From M3007 sp044350425 (lineage in GTDB: Bacteria; Bacteroidota; Bacteroidia; Chitinophagales; Saprospiraceae): a stretch of 64,000 bases of DNA. Below the pieces are notes generated by a model that worked only from the letters and a program-made list of their open reading frames with translations, was not told the origin of the DNA and ran no database searches. Below are positions 44,919-54,800 of this stretch, piece after piece. The position numbers and the translations under genes are program-made. Position 1 is the stretch's first letter, and the number at the start of each line of letters is the position of its first letter. The DNA is taken from assembly GCA_044350425.1 (NCBI GenBank), contig JBILHS010000011.1:19265-83264 (forward strand), in the 5' to 3' direction.

Positions 44919-46566
44919 CGTGTAAAGGTGATGTATTCAAACATCCCGCCGACGTCAATCCGCCCTTTCGTGCCACCATCACGCCATATCGGGTATGCAG
45001 AATACCATCTTTGCTGTGTGCATCCGGATTGATACTGATCCGAATCCCGTATGCCAAAGCCCTGGGAATCAGGCTCCAGTCAAGGTCCAGTCGGCGTGGA
45101 TGTGCGTTGAGTTCTATACTGACTTTGTGTTTGGCACAAGCCTCGAATACCGCGTCCCAATCCAGCGGATAGCCCTCGCGACTGAGCAACAGTCGTCCGG
45201 TCGGGTGACCCAGGATGGTGGTACAGGGATGCTCAATGGCCCGAATGACGCGCTCGGTTGCTTTTTCGATGTTCATCCGCAAATTGGAGTGCACCGAGGC
45301 GATCACAAAGTCAAATTTTTCAAGCAAGGCATCTTCATAATCCAGGGAGCCATCGTTCAGAATATCACTTTCGATGCCTTTGTATATCCGGAAAGGTGCG
45401 AGTTCCTCGTTCAGTTTATCGATCTCTTCCATCTGCGCCAATACCCGATCCTGCTTGAGTCCGTTGGCATAAAAAGCCGATTGACTGTGGTCTGTGATCC
45501 CGATGTAGGCATAGCCCAGAGAATGGGTATATTCACACATTTCCCGGAGGGTATGCAAGCCATCACTGTACGTGGTGTGCACGTGTAAAACACCTTGAAG
45601 GTCTTGTTCCTGAATGAGTTGCGCCTGATCAACCAAGCCCTTCACGACTTTACTTTCGCGCAATTCGGGCACCACAAATGCCAGATTCGCCTTTTCAAAC
45701 ACGGCAGTTTCAGTGGGCAGATCCTTAAAATCCACCCCCGGATTTTCTTTTACAAAGCCTTCCAGAAAAGCGACCGTTCCAGTATGCTTGAAGAGTTTGG
45801 AACCCCAGGCTTCTGGCATACACTGAAACAAGGTGACCACTACCCCGGCATCTTCCTGTCCCCCGGGACTTAAGACGCCTGAGCGAAGGGCGAATTTCCC
45901 ATCTTCAACGTTTTCCAATCCAAAATCAGAACCCTCAAACGCTGAAACTAGATCTCCATCAAAGGCTGCTAAAACCTGTACCGATTCAACCACAGGGCAT
46001 CTCCGACGCACTTCGCCCACTGGCTCTGCCTGGATATCCGGATGCTTTGACTTTAAAAAATCACAGACAGTCATAGCCTCCGCCAGCGCTACATCGAGCA
46101 GGAGTTTGCCGCGACTTCTGAAAAAATATTCCAGTTTATTTTTGAGGCCCTCCTGCGTTTTCAAGCCAAAGCCCTTGTACTCCACGAGGCGATTTTCATT
46201 ACAGGCGTACCAAAGCTCTCCGGGACTTTCAATGCCCATCTCCTGCCAAACCTGCCGCACTTTTTTAGGACCGAAACCTCCGATCTCCAGCATTTCACGA
46301 ACTCCTGCGGGAGTCTGGGCACGGTACTTTTCCAGCGTCGCCATCTGGCCGGAATTGAGCAATTCACGGATCTTACCGGCAATGGCAGCCCCTACCCCTT
46401 TGATGTCTTTCAGTTCAGCATCTGATAATTCCGCCAGGGGCGAATCCAGTTTGCGCAGGGTGAGGTATGCATTTGCATAGGAACGAATTCGAAATGGGTC
46501 TTCTTCATGGAGTTCCATGAGATTGGCCAATTCGTCGAAGGCCCGGGCTATTTGTTTGTTGGTCAT
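44908..46566 (-). CDS. PolX homologue with intact PHP domain and degenerate polymerase site
   Basis: A 552-residue protein. Start at 46566 (MTNKQIARAFDELANLMELH); a start at 46584 would encode residues from the adjacent repeat. HhH repeats (GVGAAIAGKI, IGGFGPKKV) and an X-family palm-like region (EPVGEVRRR) are followed by a complete PHP domain with metal ligands in HVHTTYSDG, ITDHSQ, ESDIL, VHSN, GHPTGR and NPDAHS. The catalytic DxD of DNA polymerase X is replaced by S195-V-Q197, and the third Asp (usually in vDLR) is missing (VVVTLF). It is likely a PHP-type nuclease or phosphoesterase rather than a polymerase. It overlaps the PKD gene by 11 bp, tail to tail. Confidence 0.9.
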   Translation of the reverse strand: MTNKQIARAFDELANLMELHEEDPFRIRSYANAYLTLRKLDSPLAELSDAELKDIKGVGAAIAGKIRELLNSGQMATLEKYRAQTPAGVREMLEIGGFGPKKVRQVWQEMGIESPGELWYACNENRLVEYKGFGLKTQEGLKNKLEYFFRSRGKLLLDVALAEAMTVCDFLKSKHPDIQAEPVGEVRRRCPVVESVQVLAAFDGDLVSAFEGSDFGLENVEDGKFALRSGVLSPGGQEDAGVVVTLFQCMPEAWGSKLFKHTGTVAFLEGFVKENPGVDFKDLPTETAVFEKANLAFVVPELRESKVVKGLVDQAQLIQEQDLQGVLHVHTTYSDGLHTLREMCEYTHSLGYAYIGITDHSQSAFYANGLKQDRVLAQMEEIDKLNEELAPFRIYKGIESDILNDGSLDYEDALLEKFDFVIASVHSNLRMNIEKATERVIRAIEHPCTTILGHPTGRLLLSREGYPLDWDAVFEACAKHKVSIELNAHPRRLDLDWSLIPRALAYGIRISINPDAHSKDGILHTRYGVMVARKGGLTSAGCLNTSPLHVTL

Positions 46567-46676
46567 GGACTGGGGACGGTTCACGGTATACGGTGGACGG
46601 TATACGGTGGACGGTATACGGTGGACGGTTTACGGTTTACGGTGTACGGTTTACGGTTTACGGTGTACGGGGTGGA
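46567..46676. repeat. Heptamer repeat locus D (GGTnnAC)
   Basis: Thirteen heptamers in perfect register (46578-46668): GGTTCAC, GGTATAC and GGTGGAC alternating three times, then GGTTTAC and GGTGTAC. The array fills the spacer from the polX-like ATG (46564-46566) to the stop codon of the M20 remnant (46677-46679). Unlike locus B there is no complementary arm. It belongs to the same family as locus B. Confidence 0.96.
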
Positions 46677-46822
46677 CTATTTTGCTTTGGAAAAATAATC
46701 CAGGACGAGGTAGCAAAAACTTTTTACACCCAGTTTCATCCCGCTTTCATCTACAAAAAAATCGGGTGTATGGTGTGAAGAGGCTTTTTTCTCATCCATT
46801 CCTTTGGGTTGCTTATTTTGAT
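46677..46822 (-). pseudogene. 3' remnant of an M20-family amidohydrolase
   Basis: An open frame without an upstream domain encodes MDEKKASSHHTPDFFVDESG and then MKLGVKSFCYLVLDYFSKAK. This matches the C-terminal end of M20D-type N-acyl amino acid amidohydrolases (HTPdFxVDExxxxxGVKxxxxLxLDY). The rest of the gene is gone. The adjacent gene upstream is unrelated. It suggests deletion of the body of the gene. Confidence 0.65.
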
Positions 46823-47871
46823 TTTAACAGTGCCTCCAGATCCACCAGCAATTTCTTTCCTTCCGGTGAAAACTTAAGGGACACCTTTTGGCCATTTTTT
46901 TCCTGCATGATGAAAGCAAAGTTATCGGCCAGCACCTCGTCCGGGTGAATGATGTACCCGGTATTGTCTTTGATCTGGCGGTAAAAATCGGGCTGATCCT
47001 GGATGTTCAGGGTACTGCTGATGCCATCTTCTTTTACGATCACCTTCCATTTGCCATCCGCTTGTTTTTCGACCTGGAACAGGTTGAATTCCAGATATGC
47101 AAAAAAGGTATTCTGCTGGTCGGTCCAGCCGAGGTGATTGGAATAGATGATCGGAATGGCATAAAGGATCGAGCCATCTTTTTGAGTCAATGCTATTTTC
47201 TGAGCAAAGTCTACCCCATCCGGGTTGTAGAGTACCTGTGCTGCGAGGGCTGGTGGGAGCATCAGATTTGGATATCCAACATCCTCAAAACCAATTAGTT
47301 GGTAGGTGCGATCACTTTTTGCAAGATTGAGCCTGGACCAGACATGGAAAAGTTCGTGGTACATGGTGGTGGTGAACGGGGTGGTCTTTCGCCGCCCCAA
47401 TTCATCAGCTGGAATGATGATGCAGTTCTCACGGGTGTACCACACGCCATCGCCGTAATGCTTGCCTTTGGTTTTAATGAGCAGCAGGGTATCCGGAAAA
47501 ATATCCGTTGAAACCCCATTGACCGTAAGGAATACTTTTTCCATGACCCCCTCGATAAATTTCGATTCCTCAGCAGAAAAACCTTCCACATCCGTTTTTA
47601 AGAATCGGATATACTCGGGCAAAAGCGATTCCCGGGTTTGCCCTTTCTCCAGAGGTTTTCGGATCTGAATGGACATCTCTGAGGCATTTACCTTTTCAAA
47701 ATAGCCATCTCTTTGATCGAACGTGATGGCCTTGCCCGCCCCGATGCTGTCCAGCAAAATACAGATTTTCCCATTGGGGAATTTCATTTCCCGTATAGGG
47801 GGGGTCTGAGCGCTGCAGGAAAGTCCATGCAGGAGAAAAAATGCGCTGAAAGCGGAAAGGATGTACTTCAT
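46813..47871 (-). CDS. Secreted HExxH metallopeptidase-like protein
   Basis: A 352-residue protein with a signal peptide (MKYILSAFSAFFLLHGLSCS, cleavage near AQ). The zinc-binding motif H172-ELFH is embedded in TTTMYHELFHVWSRLN, and E312 in HPDEVLADNFAF is the likely third ligand, giving a gluzincin-type arrangement. The protein does not match a family that I can name. It is not part of an obvious operon. The protease role is inferred from the motifs and secretion. Confidence 0.72.
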   Translation of the reverse strand: MKYILSAFSAFFLLHGLSCSAQTPPIREMKFPNGKICILLDSIGAGKAITFDQRDGYFEKVNASEMSIQIRKPLEKGQTRESLLPEYIRFLKTDVEGFSAEESKFIEGVMEKVFLTVNGVSTDIFPDTLLLIKTKGKHYGDGVWYTRENCIIIPADELGRRKTTPFTTTMYHELFHVWSRLNLAKSDRTYQLIGFEDVGYPNLMLPPALAAQVLYNPDGVDFAQKIALTQKDGSILYAIPIIYSNHLGWTDQQNTFFAYLEFNLFQVEKQADGKWKVIVKEDGISSTLNIQDQPDFYRQIKDNTGYIIHPDEVLADNFAFIMQEKNGQKVSLKFSPEGKKLLVDLEALLKSK

Positions 47872-47895
47872 GTTTTGTGTGTTTAAGCTTGCGGT

Positions 47896-49278
47896 TTAAT
47901 CGACAAGGTAAGCAGCTCCAGGAAAAATCAAGCGGAAAACCGTTCCCCCAGCCGCTGGGCTTTCAACTGAAAGCCTAATTTGATGGAGGCCCAGGATGCT
48001 TTGCACCAGGGAAAGTCCAACCCCGGTGCCTTTGACCTTTAGGTGTCGAGGGCTTCTATAAAAGGGTTCAAAAATAAGTTTTTGCTCATTCAGAGGAATA
48101 CCAGGACCCTGATCGCAAACTTCCACCACATGACTTCCGTCCGGGTGGAACTGAGCCCGCACCACTACTTTATGATCCGGGGAATATTTGCAGGCATTGT
48201 TCATCAGATTCAGCACTGCAGTTAGCAGCAATGATTCGTTGGCACGAATGGAAAGCACCTCGTCGTTCTCCGGCATTTCGCCAAATTCCAGGCTGGCCTT
48301 GAAATCAGTATGTCGTTTTTGTAGTTGTTGTTTGGCCTGCCAAAGCAATTCATCCAGGCGGGTTGGAGCAAAAGGAATGGCCTTGGGATCATTGTAGATA
48401 CGGGCAAGTTGTAAAAGCTCTTCTTCCATTTCACTGAATGCCTTTACATCGTCCAGTACACTTTGCAGGGCTTTTCGGTAAGCTTCGGGTTCGCGCTCCC
48501 GGTATAAAGCAACATCGAGTTGGGCTCGAATGGCCGCAAGCGGGTTCCGAAGTTCGTGCGAGACGTTGGAAAGGAACATGCGTTGCATCCGAAAGGCTTG
48601 CTCTACCCGATCAAGCAGCCGGTTAAACGTTTCAGCCAGTCTGGCGATCTCATCACGGCTGACTCCGGTGGCCACCCGGCGGCTCAGATCGGCAGGCTGG
48701 AGGCTTTCAACTTCTTCCACAATACGGGAGACCGGAGCAAGTGCTTGTCCGGCATAATACCAACCGGACAAAGCAACCAGGAGAAGTCCCGCAAAAAAAC
48801 CTATGATCAGGATGCTACGCAACTGATCCAGTTGGGTTGGATCAAAATAACCCTCTACTACCACCACATAAGCTGTACCCGTCGGACTATTCGCCTTACG
48901 CCCGAGTGCCAGCAGGTTATAATGCTTGAAATGACTTTCGCCTTGCTGATAAATGTCCTGCAGATCCTTCACGGTTACAGGCGGCGCATCCGGTCTAACT
49001 GAAAAAACCCGCTCATAAGCATTGTTAAATACGCTGATATTATCCCGATAAGGCAGCGTGTCATCATCCGGAGCGATCCAGTTGGCAGTTAAAGGAATTC
49101 GTTCGCCAGCACCTTGCAAGGCTGTTTGAGCAGTCATTTCAGCCTTCGAAACCAATCCCTTAAAAAACGAGTCCTCCGTATTTTTTTTAAAAACCAGATA
49201 AACCGAAAACAAAACCCCGGCAAGGATACCTGCTGCAATGAGCACAAATAGAAGGGTAAGCCGGGCGCGGATCTGCAT
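47896..49278 (-). CDS. Sensor histidine kinase
   Basis: A 460-residue membrane kinase. Two transmembrane segments (about 8-30 and 155-175) enclose a periplasmic sensor domain of about 125 residues. A HAMP linker (ALAPVSRIVEEVES) is followed by a HisKA domain with H241 in SNVSHELRNPL and an HATPase with the N box NLMNNACKYS and G boxes DQGPGIP and GTGVGLSL. No response regulator gene is adjacent, so the partner is unknown. Confidence 0.92.
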   Translation of the reverse strand: MQIRARLTLLFVLIAAGILAGVLFSVYLVFKKNTEDSFFKGLVSKAEMTAQTALQGAGERIPLTANWIAPDDDTLPYRDNISVFNNAYERVFSVRPDAPPVTVKDLQDIYQQGESHFKHYNLLALGRKANSPTGTAYVVVVEGYFDPTQLDQLRSILIIGFFAGLLLVALSGWYYAGQALAPVSRIVEEVESLQPADLSRRVATGVSRDEIARLAETFNRLLDRVEQAFRMQRMFLSNVSHELRNPLAAIRAQLDVALYREREPEAYRKALQSVLDDVKAFSEMEEELLQLARIYNDPKAIPFAPTRLDELLWQAKQQLQKRHTDFKASLEFGEMPENDEVLSIRANESLLLTAVLNLMNNACKYSPDHKVVVRAQFHPDGSHVVEVCDQGPGIPLNEQKLIFEPFYRSPRHLKVKGTGVGLSLVQSILGLHQIRLSVESPAAGGTVFRLIFPGAAYLVD

Positions 49279-49349
49279 GTTGGTTTGGTGGTGATTGGGG
49301 GTTTGGATTATCGCAAGTACAATGTCTAATTTCCAATAGTCTGAACACT

Positions 49350-50042
49350 TTATGCTTTGATCAGATCGATGACTGCTTGTACACCGGTGGAGGCAGGCGC
49401 TTCAATGATCTTCAGATTGGGCATATTATTGAGTTCAAAATTGGTCTGCGGATGAGGATCTATGTAATAAACCGGAATGTTCCTGCGGGCATAACGCATT
49501 AGACCGGCAGCTGGATATACTTGTAAAGAGGTTCCAATAATTAGAAAAATATCTGCTTTTTCGGCCATTTCAGCAGCTGTATCCAACATAGGGACCGCTT
49601 CTCTAAACCAAACGATATGTGGCCTCAATTGAAATCCGCGTTCACAAACATCGCCGAGATGCAGGTCTTTGTCCCAGGGGTAGACGAGGTGTTCGTGACG
49701 TGTAGAACGCACTTGTCTAAGCTGTCCATGCAGGTGAAGCACCTTTGAACTGCCCGCTCTTTCATGGAGATCGTCCACATTTTGGGTCACGATCTGTACG
49801 ACAAAATCACGTTCCAGATCAACCAGTGCACGATGTCCCGCATTGGGTGATACTGTGAAGAGTTGCGCCCTGCGTTGGTTGTAAAAATCAAGCACGAGGG
49901 ATGGGTTTGCAGCCCAGCCCTCAGGGGTTGCAACGTCTTCGATCCGATGGTTTTCCCACAGGCCATCGCTGTCGCGAAAGGTTTTGATGCCGCTTTCGGC
50001 ACTGATTCCAGCACCGGTCAGGACCACTACTTTTTGTTTCAT
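49350..50042 (-). CDS. cobB: SIR2-family NAD-dependent deacylase (sirtuin)
   Basis: NAD-dependent protein-lysine deacylase. The 230 residues carry GAGISAESGI, FRDSDGLW, TQNVDDLH, and the catalytic H105 in VLHLHG. Y54 and R57 in DFYNQRRA match the YxxR pair of class III (Sirt5-like) enzymes, which favour succinyl/malonyl lysine. The region that usually holds the four zinc Cys has only a single Cys (DVCERGF), so it is a form without the structural zinc. It is divergent to the sugar isomerase-like gene and may be leaderless. Confidence 0.93.
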   Translation of the reverse strand: MKQKVVVLTGAGISAESGIKTFRDSDGLWENHRIEDVATPEGWAANPSLVLDFYNQRRAQLFTVSPNAGHRALVDLERDFVVQIVTQNVDDLHERAGSSKVLHLHGQLRQVRSTRHEHLVYPWDKDLHLGDVCERGFQLRPHIVWFREAVPMLDTAAEMAEKADIFLIIGTSLQVYPAAGLMRYARRNIPVYYIDPHPQTNFELNNMPNLKIIEAPASTGVQAVIDLIKA

Positions 50043-50046
50043 TTGT

Positions 50047-50054
50047 CAAAGGTA
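50047..50054 (-). promoter_or_regulatory. TACCTTTG box four bases before the cobB ATG
   Basis: On the minus strand the sequence is TACCTTTGACAAATG, with the ATG starting at 50042. The same string with one extra A (TACCTTTGACAAAATG) precedes the 11-codon lpxB leader ORF. Placement predicts a leaderless mRNA. Confidence 0.55.
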
Positions 50055-50077
50055 GGCTGATGGTTTGAAAATTGGAG

Positions 50078-50116
50078 AAATTGTAATGGGTCTACACGCT
50101 AAACCCATTACGATTT
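50078..50116. promoter_or_regulatory. 14-bp inverted repeat between cobB and the isomerase gene
   Basis: Arms 50078-50091 and 50103-50116 (core GTAATGGGT / ACCCATTAC), one mismatch, 11-bp spacer. It sits between two divergent genes, 38 bp upstream of the isomerase ATG. It could be an operator, or part of the repeat families, since the core word ACCCATT also occurs in the 7423-7458 repeat. Confidence 0.5.
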
Positions 50117-50153
50117 CTGGAGTTTTTCATTTCTTGCAGCAAAAATCTACACC

Positions 50154-51041
50154 ATGGATCAGACACCTCGCCGCGAATTCCTCAAAACCTCGGCACTGGC
50201 GCTGGCTGGAGCCGCCATGTTGCCCCAAAGCATCCAGAACCTTGCGCAGCCCGTCCGACACCTCGGCGTCCAACTTTACTCCGTTCGTGACAGCATGGCA
50301 AAAGATCCGGTTGCCACCTTAAAATCCATTGCCGAAATGGGCTATACCGAAGTGGAGGCGTATGGCTACACCGACGGGAAAATGTTTGGAATGTCCCTTC
50401 CAGAATACCTCCGTGTGCTGAAAAGCAATGGACTGAGCATGCCCTCAAGCCATTGCAGCTTTTCTGTAAACGATTATAATAAAAGCACTCAAAGCCTTTC
50501 AGATCGCGCCAAACGCGCCATAGATGATGCGGTAAAAATGGGTCAGACCTACATCATTTATCCTTATGTACCTGCAGAGGAGCGTCAGCAGGTTGAAAGA
50601 ATCGTTAAACTAGCTGCTGCAGGGGCCGAATATGCCCAAAAAGCAGGCATCCGTTTTGGTTATCACAACCATGATTTTGAGTACATCCAGCGCGGCCCGG
50701 ATGGTCGCCTGCTCATTGAATGGTTGCTGCATGAAATAGACCCAAAAATCCTTGCCATGGAAATGGATCTGTACTGGGTTTGTTTTGCAAAACACAATCC
50801 ACTGGATTGGTTCAGACTTTATCCCGGCCGCTGGGAATTATGTCATGCCAAAGACCTTGCTGCAACTGCCTCCCGGGAGACCATTGAATTTGGAGATGGT
50901 ACCATTGATTTTACCGGGGTATTCCGCCAAAGCCAACAGGCAGGATTTCAGCATTACATCATCGAGCTGGAACATTACCGCACGACTCCCATGGACGGGG
51001 TGAAGCGGGCAAGGGAAAATTTTGTTAAATTGAAGTGGTAG
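50154..51041 (+). CDS. Tat-exported sugar phosphate isomerase/epimerase-like TIM barrel
   Basis: A 295-residue protein with a Tat signal (RREFLKTSALALAGAAML at residues 6-23) and an AP endonuclease family 2 TIM barrel. Metal and sugar site motifs typical of the family are visible: EVEAYGYTDG, FGYHNHDFEY, AMEMDLYW, CHAKDL and IELEHYRT. It is probably periplasmic and acts on a sugar or keto-sugar; substrate not predictable. A terminator follows at 51048-51087. Confidence 0.87.
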   Translation: MDQTPRREFLKTSALALAGAAMLPQSIQNLAQPVRHLGVQLYSVRDSMAKDPVATLKSIAEMGYTEVEAYGYTDGKMFGMSLPEYLRVLKSNGLSMPSSHCSFSVNDYNKSTQSLSDRAKRAIDDAVKMGQTYIIYPYVPAEERQQVERIVKLAAAGAEYAQKAGIRFGYHNHDFEYIQRGPDGRLLIEWLLHEIDPKILAMEMDLYWVCFAKHNPLDWFRLYPGRWELCHAKDLAATASRETIEFGDGTIDFTGVFRQSQQAGFQHYIIELEHYRTTPMDGVKRARENFVKLKW

Positions 51042-51047
51042 GGCAGC

Positions 51048-51087
51048 TGGCCACAAACGCCCGTTCGTGTCATTTGGCCATTTTTTT
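51048..51087 (+). terminator. Intrinsic terminator of the isomerase gene
   Basis: TGGCCA (51048-51053) pairs with TGGCCA (51075-51080), extended by imperfect pairs inside, followed by seven T. It lies 7 bp after the stop codon. Confidence 0.75.
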
Positions 51088-51098
51088 ATATTTTAGTA

Positions 51099-51700
51099 TT
51101 GGGCAAGCTGTCTAAACCAGTTTTAGAGGGAACAAATATCGGATTACACAACGTCACCATACGGGTACGGCACGCCGGTTCTACACAAAAACGTAACGTG
51201 ACCGGTAGCCTACAGGGTAATTTTAGCGGGCTAATACACCAGGATAATATGCAGGTGAATGTTTACCAAAATGGCAAAAGAAACATTTTAAATTTCCCCA
51301 ATGACCCCTTGAAGATACATTATGACCATACCCGTTGCGAATGGACACGAACGCAGACAGTTCATTTTACGAAATTTTCCTTGCTATCTATAATGGCAAT
51401 GGCTTTCAACAATGTGGCATTACAGATTTAGAAGGGCTAAGTAACTCCCCGACTTCCCTTATTCTGGATGGTATGTTTTTGTATGTAGCCGGCGTTGCAC
51501 AATCTCTAGAAATTGATGTCCTAAATAACCAAATCCTCTGCAAATACGCCCTAAGCGACCTGATAAGCACCCACTCGGCTCCCCATAGGACAACTCTCCA
51601 TCTGGCCCTCCCTTTGGAGGGACTTCCAGCCGGGACTTATTTTGTCATTTTAAAGCAAAATGGGTTACCTACGCACACGGAACATGTAGTCAAGTTGTAG
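51099..51700 (+). pseudogene. Decayed T9SS-type gene (frameshifted fragments)
   Basis: Two plus-strand frames overlap out of phase: one with LHNVTIRVRHAGS (51099-51431) and one with QSLEIDVLNNQILCKYALSD ending LPAGTYFVILKQNG (51335-51700). The second end fits the second half of a T9SS type A sorting domain; neither frame has a signal peptide. I interpret this as the broken 3' part of a surface-protein gene. It could instead be two short unrelated genes, but the overlap and missing 5' end make that less likely. Confidence 0.45.
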
Positions 51701-51713
51701 AACGCCCAGGATG

Positions 51714-51782
51714 GGCAGGGTAAACAGGAGGATACCGCAGCAAAATTCTGGATGCCTCAGGTTTAAATATCCTTGCCCTGCC
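51714..51782. repeat. Hairpin between convergent fragment and Ig-repeat adhesin gene
   Basis: GGCAGGG (51714-51720) pairs with CCCTGCC (51776-51782) and AGGATA (51729-51734) with TATCCT (51768-51773). It is a candidate two-way terminator ending about 20 bp from the stop codon of the adhesin gene. Confidence 0.55.
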
Positions 51783-51802
51783 ATGTGTTACCCCAAATTA
51801 CA

Positions 51803-54800
51803 TTACCGGATCAGGGTAACATCTCCTCTAAATATTTTGCTCTGACCATCAATAAACTCCACTTCGCAATACCAGACATATACACCAATCTGGCCTTTCT
51901 CTCCGCGCACATTGCCATCCCAGGATTGTCCAAAATCAGGCTCGCCACCAGGCGTTGGAATGTATTCCTTCAGGCTGAACACCTGATCTCCCCAGCGATC
52001 AAACACATTGAAAGACTTAATCTTGGCTACATCGATCCCCACATGTACACCCAGAGAGAAATTAACCTCACTGTTCGGGTTAAAGATGTTGGGCACATAG
52101 ATCTGTCCGTTTTTCTGCACGATCACTAAAATTTCGTCGCGTGCGACACAGCCATTCAGATCTGTCACTTCAATTTTATGCCGATAAGTACCCAGCGGCT
52201 GGTAAGTAAAGGTTTCGCAGAATATGGATGTTGTGTCACAGTTGGGTGCATAGTTCCAGATCACCGATTGAGCCCCGATCAGGGTTTGAATTTGAGCCGT
52301 AACCGTGGCAAATTCACCCAGGCCCAGCGAGATGTCAGGGCCCAGCTCTACCTGTAATTGTCCTGCATCTATGATCGTTATCGTTGTATCCAAATGACAG
52401 CCATTCGCATCTTCCATAATAAGCAGATAATCCCCCGCTACCAGCCCGGTATATTGATTGTTGGCCGAACCTGAATTGCCGCTCAACGTGAAGAGGAAAG
52501 GTTGGGTTCCACCCTGTACACCATTCACGGTGATAGAACCATTCTTATCTCCAAAGCATCGGATATTCCGCACTTCCAGATCAAAGCCAGAGGGCACCGC
52601 TGGATCTATCTTCACGGCTACCGAATCAATGCTTTCGCAACCATTGAGGTTGTTCAAGACGCGCAGGGTATATATCCCGGCTCTATCAACGATCGGCTGT
52701 AAAGTATTGGTGCCAGAAACAAAATGGCCATTAGTTGTGGTCCAGAAATAAGAAAAATTTGATCCTACAGAACTCCCGGCGCCATTGATCAACACCTCTG
52801 AAGTATTACAATCTATTTCATCGGTGGCAACAACGCTGTGACTTGGCTGAACAAAATTAGAGGTCACTTCTGCATAAAATGGTCTCACACAGCCATTTGG
52901 GGCATAAATAGTAAAGGTGTAGATACCTGTTTGGGTTACTGTGATCGAAGCAGTGGTCTGGGTACTAATGCCGGGGCCGGTCCATGTGAAGGTTGAACCG
53001 GAGGGCGAGTCCACTTGTCCACTGATCACGGTAGCGCCATTGTTGAAGCAATTAAGTTCAGAGCCTTCCACACTGCCCTGGGGCACAAATGCATCCTCCA
53101 CAACAATGGTACTTGTGGTGGCGGTACATCCGTTAGCGGCGGTCACAGTAACCGCAAAAATGCCCGCAATATCTACTTGCAGGGTTTGATCATCTTTATT
53201 GTTCTGATTGACGTCCGGTCCTTCCCAGAGGTAGGTTGAACCTGTCAACGAACTACTTACTGTGACCGCAGAAACCTGATCCAGACAAGTGATGACCTCC
53301 GAAGTAGCCAATATATTGGGGGGTAAATTGTCCAGATTGACGATTACCTGATCTGTTGCCGAACAACCCGTCACCGCATTGGTCACAGTTAATGTATAGG
53401 TTCCACTCTGCAGTACCGTAGGCATGTCTCCATTCTGGTTGCCCGGATTGATGCCAGGCCCTGACCAAAGAAAAAGCAGGGTTCCACTCAGCGTGGATGA
53501 ACTGGTGCCATCCAAAGCTGGGTTGGGCACAGCACAGGTGATCACCTGATCTGGTCCTGCACTGGCAACAGGAAGGTCCTGGTTAGAATTGACGTTGGTA
53601 CCGTCCGTATTGACGCAGCCATTCAGAGTATTGGTGATGGCCAGCGTGTACGCGCCTGGCAACAATACCGTTGGACTTGTCGATGTTTCATTGGCCGGCG
53701 TGATGCCTGGACCACTCCATAGGAGCGTAAAATCAGGGCCTGTATTGGAACCTGCCGAACTGAGCATGACCCCTTGAAGCGCATTATTGCAGGTAATTTC
53801 AAGGTCATTGCCCGCAGCAACTGTCGGCAGCAGTACATCTTCCCCTACATTCACAGCGTCTACATTGGTACAACCATTGGTTGCATCCGTAACCGTCAGT
53901 ACATAAACCCCTGGAAGATTTACCGTGGGGGTTGGGCTATTAGCGCTCCCGGGGACAACACCCGGGCCATCCCAGGCAAAACTGATATTCGGACCTGTGG
54001 CTGACTGCGTTGCATCCAACTGAACGGAGGTGGTTGTACAGGTCAGGATGCGGTCAGGACCTCCAGCCGTGAGCGGAGGGGTTTCATTTAAAGCCACAAA
54101 AACCACATCTGTAGCAATACAATGATTCTGTGTATTCTCCACGATCAGCGTGTAAGTACCTGAGGCATCCACCGATGGGCTTTGCTGATCGAAATTCCCG
54201 GAATTGATGCCAGGGCCTTGCCACACATAAGTAAATAAAACACCCATACTACTTCCACTTCCGTTCAGGGTCTGGGTACCATTGGCACAAGTGATCAACA
54301 TATCAATCCCAGCAGAGGCTGTTGGCACCACAACATCTTCGAGGACCACCACTTGATCTGAGGAGGTACAGCCGTTTGCAGTATCTGTAGTCAGCAGGGT
54401 ATAGGTACCCGGCTGGTCTATGGGTGGGTTTTGGTTGTTTTGAGTGGAGGCGTTAATACCCGGCCCCGTCCAGAGGTATACAATGGTAGGGCTCATGGCT
54501 GATAAACTTCCATCCAGGGTTGTACTGGTCATCTGACAATTCAGGATCAGGTTCTGGCCCGCATTAGCAGCAGGAACCGCAACATTTTGATCCACCACAA
54601 CAGTATCTTGTGTGATACAACTGTTCGTTTGGTCTGTGATCGCCAGGATGTAATTACCCGGAAGATTGACACTGGGAGAAATCTGATTCTGGTTTCCTGC
54701 ACCGATACCGGGACCTGCCCAAAGGACCTGAAAATTGGCTCCGGTACTGGAAGCCGAGCCATCCAATGTAAAGTTAGGGCTGGCACAGCTCAGAAGTCCA

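Noticed and set aside
46813..47871. Part of an amidohydrolase operon with the 46677 remnant
   Set aside because: The protein has a signal peptide and HExxH motif, unrelated to M20 enzymes, so the link is only positional.
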